Origin: an uncultured Clostridia bacterium
GTDB lineage: Bacteria; Bacillota; Clostridia; TANB77; CAG-508
Assembly (NCBI GenBank): GCA_948505485.1
Contig: CAOPQH010000018.1
Location: 1-18,227, forward strand
Length of the DNA: 18,227 bases
Direction of reading: 5' to 3'
In this document: one piece after another, positions 15,384 through 18,227 of the stretch
Layout: the number at the start of each line of letters is the position of its first letter
How positions within the stretch are numbered: the stretch's first letter is position 1
Notes under the pieces: generated by a model
Seen by the model: only the letters and a program-made list of their open reading frames with translations
The model's database searches: none
Told to the model about the DNA's origin: nothing
Made by a program: the position numbers and the translations under genes

Positions 15384-16082
15384 TTATGTCCATCCGTGTA
15401 CTTCTACTATTTTACATTTTTTAACCTTTAAGTTTGATTCCATTAAATGTGATTGTTCTTTTGTTGTAAATTTCTTATTATTTTTATATCCTTTATAATA
15501 TCCACAAAATCTTGTAGAAAGTATATTTCCACTTTTGTCATAGAAAGCATATGTTACAAATATACTTCTTAATTTTTTTCCTGTTTTGTTTTGTATTTTT
15601 CCTTTTACTGTTACTTGGTCAATTCCATATGATGTTTTCTTCTTAAAACTTGTAACTTTTGAACTTAGTTTTGTTTGCCCAGCTTTTTTGTAATAAGTAC
15701 CCTCTGCTGAAGCTTTATATGATTTAACTTTTTTGTTTCCTACATATATTTTTCCGCTAAATTTCCATGTTCCTTTTTTGTCCATCCACATAATTGAATC
15801 ATATCCTCTTGTGATATATCCCTTTTTGTTTTTCTTTGAATATAGTTTGATATCTACTCTTGCAAAATCTAATTTTGCATTAGATTTATTGTATACTTTC
15901 CCTTCTACTACATAATATTTTCCTTGTTGTTTTGCCTTTGTGACCTTTACTTGCATTTTAGGTTTACTTGCAGCTTCTACTGTGTATGCTCCTGTTTGAG
16001 TTGTAGTTGTTATCATTGGTGCTACAAACATAAATGAACAAACAACAAGTACTGCTACTGCTAATCTTTTAATAATTTTCAT
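15384..16082 (-). CDS. Secreted protein with two FxLYD-type domains
   Basis: The 232 residues begin with a signal peptide (about 1-39; hydrophobic core, Ala-rich cleavage region near VEAAS). Two similar beta-rich halves follow, about 42-128 and 135-228, each with the order of an FxLYD domain: VxGKVYNKSNAKLDFARVDIKLY in the first and VKGKIQNKTGKKLRSIFVTYAFYD in the second. FxLYD is a small extracellular domain of Firmicutes surface proteins without a settled function. The protein is very lysine-rich and has no anchor, so it is probably released or held on the wall by charge. ATG at 16082 follows GGGAGG at good spacing. It has its own promoter at 16117-16145 and converges on BI-1 through a shared terminator, so it is monocistronic. 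The duplication of the domain is visible by eye; its role is unknown. Confidence 0.85.
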   Translation of the reverse strand: MKIIKRLAVAVLVVCSFMFVAPMITTTTQTGAYTVEAASKPKMQVKVTKAKQQGKYYVVEGKVYNKSNAKLDFARVDIKLYSKKNKKGYITRGYDSIMWMDKKGTWKFSGKIYVGNKKVKSYKASAEGTYYKKAGQTKLSSKVTSFKKKTSYGIDQVTVKGKIQNKTGKKLRSIFVTYAFYDKSGNILSTRFCGYYKGYKNNKKFTTKEQSHLMESNLKVKKCKIVEVHGWT

Positions 16083-16116
16083 TTGGTTTCCTCCCTTTTA
16101 TTTTAATATGTTTATT

Positions 16117-16145
16117 ATTATATATTATTTTTTTTCAAAATACAA
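16117..16145 (-). promoter_or_regulatory. Promoter of the FxLYD gene
   Basis: On the minus strand TTGTAT (16145-16140), 17 bases, then a perfect TATAAT (16122-16117), 35 bases before the start codon. The rest of the intergenic stretch (16146-16257) shows nothing recognisable. Confidence 0.65.
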
Positions 16146-16257
16146 GCTATTTTTGAAATATCTCATGTTTCGACAAAATATTAATATAACAAATCTGAAA
16201 GCCTTAATATTAACACAATTTTAACTTTTTTTATTTACTAATATATAAATATATGCG

Positions 16258-16290
16258 AAAAAGGATGCTATCTTTCGATATGCATCCTTT
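16258..16290 (-). terminator. Terminator of pnp
   Basis: A 9-bp stem AAAGGATGC/GCATCCTTT (16260-16268 with 16282-16290) is extended inward by TATC/GATA with one bulged base around a four-base loop. In the minus-strand transcript it runs into five U. It lies 34 bases beyond the pnp stop codon. Confidence 0.85.
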
Positions 16291-16323
16291 ACGCAATCGT
16301 AATTTACATAATATTTCAAGTAA

Positions 16324-18227
16324 TTAATCCTTATTTTCTTCACTATTTTCTGTTTCAGCTAAATCTTTCATTGATAAATTTATTCTTCCTTGATCATCTA
16401 TATCAATAACTTTTACAGTTATTTTGTCTCCTACGTGTAAAACATCTTCTATATTTTTTATTCTTTCTTTAGAGATTTTTGAAATGTGAAGTAGTCCTTC
16501 TTTATCTCCAAACCCTAAATCTACAAAAGCTCCGAATGTTGCTATTTTTACTACTGTTCCAAAATAAATTTCTCCAACTTCTACTTCTCTTACAATATCT
16601 TCTATCATTTCTAAAGCTTTTTGTGCTTTTTGTGTATCTGGTGAATAAATAAATACTTGTCCATCTTCTTCTATGTCTATTTTTACTCCAGTCTCATCTA
16701 TTATTTTGTTTATTGTTTCTCCACCTTTTCCAATTACATCTTTTATTCTATCTACTTTAATTGTTGTATTTACTATTTTGGGAGCATATTCAGAAATTTC
16801 TTCTCTTGGTTTTGAAATAACTGGTAACATTACATCTTCTAATATATGTTTTCTAGCTATCCTTGTTCTTTCAAATGCTTCTTTTATTACTTCATAAGAT
16901 AGCCCATCTACTTTAATATCTACTTGAATTGCTGTTATACCTTTTTCTGTTCCTCCTACTTTAAAATCCATATCTCCAAAGAAATCTTCTAATCCTTGAA
17001 TATCTGTAAGCATTACATAGTCATTTTCGTCGTCTGGATTTGTAACTAGTCCTGTTGATATTCCTGCAACTGGTCTTTTGATTGGTACACCTGCAGCCAT
17101 TAAAGCTAAGGTACTACCACATATACTTGCTTGCGAAGTTGAACCATTTGAAGATAATACCTCTGATACAACTCTTATCGCATATGGGAATTCTTCTTTT
17201 GATGGTATTACTGGAACTAATGCCTTTTCTGCTAATGCTCCATGTCCAATTTCTCTTCTTCCTGGGCCTCTTGATGGTCTTGCTTCTCCAACACTGTAGC
17301 TTGGGAAATTATATTGATGCATATATCTTTTTCCTGTTTCTGTATCTATTCCATCTAATATTTGTTCTTCTGTTGTCATGCCTAAAGTTGCTATTGATAA
17401 TACTTGAGTTTGTCCTCTTGTAAATAATGCACTTCCATGTGTTCTTGGCAATAAATCAATTTCACAAGAAAGTGGTCTTATTTCGTCCATTTTTCTTCCA
17501 TCAACTCTTTTATGTTCAAAGAAAATCATTTCTCTAACACATTTCTTCTCTAATTTGTATATTGCTTCTCCAATATCTGATTTATGATCTTCTGCTGTTT
17601 CTTCACCAAATTTTTCAGTATATGTAGCTATTATTTTTTCTGTTAATTCATCTATATTTTTATCTCTTAATTCTTTATCAACTTCTTGAACTTTTTCTTT
17701 CATTTCTTCTTTGAAGTTTTCTTCTACAAATTCGTATACTTCATGATCTACTTCAAATGATTTATATTCAAATTTTGGTTTTCCTATTTCTTCTTTCATT
17801 TTAGAAATAAATGCACATATTTTTTTGATTTCTTCATGTCCAACTTTTATTGCATTAAGCATTAAGTCATCTGGAACTTCATTTGCTCCAGCTTCAATCA
17901 TTGCTATTTTTTCTTCAGTTCCTGCTACTGTTAATGTTAAGTCACTAATTTTTCTTTGTTCTTCTGTTGGGTTGATAATAATTTGTCCATCGACTATACC
18001 TACATTAACTGCTGCAGTTGGTCCTCCAAATGGTATATCTGATATTGAAAGTGCTGCAGATGCTCCTATCATTGCTGCAACTTCTGGTGAGTTATCTTGA
18101 TCAACACATAAAACTGTTGCAACTACAACTACATCATTTCTAAAATCTTTTGGGAATAATGGTCTTAATGGCCTATCTATTGCTCTTGATGTTAATACTG
18201 CTTTATCACTAGGTTTTCCTTCTCTTT
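16324..18227 (-). CDS. pnp: Polyribonucleotide nucleotidyltransferase (PNPase), N-terminus outside window
   Basis: PNPase is the trimeric 3'-to-5' phosphorolytic exoribonuclease of mRNA decay. About 633 residues are visible, so roughly 70 N-terminal residues of a normal ~700-residue protein lie beyond the right edge; the frame is open to the last base (REGKPSDKAVLTSRAIDRPLRPLF and onward). An internal ATG at 18072 is only a methionine within the first RNase PH domain. Order: rest of the first RNase PH domain, the helical linker domain, the second RNase PH domain (FEHKRVDGR, then HGSALFTRGQTQ and FPSYSVGEARPSRGPGRREIGHG, which hold the phosphate- and RNA-binding residues), a KH domain with VIGKGGETINKII (about 16696-16737), and an S1 domain (about 16370-16580). 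All motifs look intact. A good terminator follows at 16258-16290. Confidence 0.97.
   Translation of the reverse strand, partial: REGKPSDKAVLTSRAIDRPLRPLFPKDFRNDVVVVATVLCVDQDNSPEVAAMIGASAALSISDIPFGGPTAAVNVGIVDGQIIINPTEEQRKISDLTLTVAGTEEKIAMIEAGANEVPDDLMLNAIKVGHEEIKKICAFISKMKEEIGKPKFEYKSFEVDHEVYEFVEENFKEEMKEKVQEVDKELRDKNIDELTEKIIATYTEKFGEETAEDHKSDIGEAIYKLEKKCVREMIFFEHKRVDGRKMDEIRPLSCEIDLLPRTHGSALFTRGQTQVLSIATLGMTTEEQILDGIDTETGKRYMHQYNFPSYSVGEARPSRGPGRREIGHGALAEKALVPVIPSKEEFPYAIRVVSEVLSSNGSTSQASICGSTLALMAAGVPIKRPVAGISTGLVTNPDDENDYVMLTDIQGLEDFFGDMDFKVGGTEKGITAIQVDIKVDGLSYEVIKEAFERTRIARKHILEDVMLPVISKPREEISEYAPKIVNTTIKVDRIKDVIGKGGETINKIIDETGVKIDIEEDGQVFIYSPDTQKAQKALEMIEDIVREVEVGEIYFGTVVKIATFGAFVDLGFGDKEGLLHISKISKERIKNIEDVLHVGDKITVKVIDIDDQGRINLSMKDLAETENSEENKD

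Noticed and set aside
15393..15398. Another CACGGA on the minus strand near the end of the FxLYD gene, resembling the gpsA and addA break sites.
   Set aside because: Here the reading frame is CAC GGA, so no CGG codon is in frame and no break is needed; the gene ends two codons later at a TAA.
17082..17423. Plus-strand open frames opposite pnp.
   Set aside because: They are shadows of the conserved PNPase coding sequence, with no start signals.
1..18227. tRNA, rRNA, riboswitch, CRISPR, insertion sequence or attachment site.
   Set aside because: No direct-repeat array, transposase-like frame, cloverleaf or conserved riboswitch core was visible in the short intergenic stretches.

Overview
The window is a strongly AT-rich bacterial chromosome segment. 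It has TAA stops, Shine-Dalgarno sites of the AAGGAGG type, sigma-A-like promoters and short U-tailed hairpin terminators. Gene content (der-plsY-gpsA order, rqcH, addA, VanW, FxLYD proteins) points to a low-GC Firmicute, most likely a gut-type or otherwise uncultured member of Clostridia. That lineage call is inference. I see no rRNA, tRNA, CRISPR array, insertion sequence or prophage.

Layout. 1-218: the start of an unknown minus-strand gene with its own promoter. 299-802: a zinc-ribbon protein. 914-3935: the minus-strand cluster der, plsY, gpsA (ribosome assembly GTPase, then two glycerophospholipid enzymes). 3936-4217: a divergent promoter region. 4218-5954: rqcH on the plus strand, ending in a perfect palindrome shared with a convergent small membrane-protein gene (5966-6466). 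6536-10145: addA, the helicase-nuclease of double-strand-break repair. 10291-14501: a minus-strand envelope operon of three genes: a Wzy/WaaL-type polymerase or ligase with a helical C-terminal tail, a secreted Ig-like/FN3 protein and an FN3-VanW protein. 14663-15313: a Bax-inhibitor-1 family membrane protein on the plus strand. 15384-16082: a secreted FxLYD protein on the minus strand. 16324 to the right edge: pnp (PNPase), whose 5' end lies outside the window.

The most interesting signal is a recurrent frame break. gpsA, addA and (less certainly) the Wzy-type gene each need exactly one C skipped to read through. In all three the C begins an in-frame CGG codon in the context A-CGG-A, and skipping it puts a GGA glycine codon in frame. 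By manual reading I find only one other in-frame CGG in the window, in the partial gene at the left edge. CGU, CGA, AGA and AGG are all used normally. This fits +1 frameshifting at a CGG codon that the organism can barely or not at all read, as would follow if tRNA-Arg(CCG) were absent. A systematic insertion artefact in the assembly is the main competing explanation. The CGG in the left-edge gene, which must be read in frame, is evidence against an obligatory shift.
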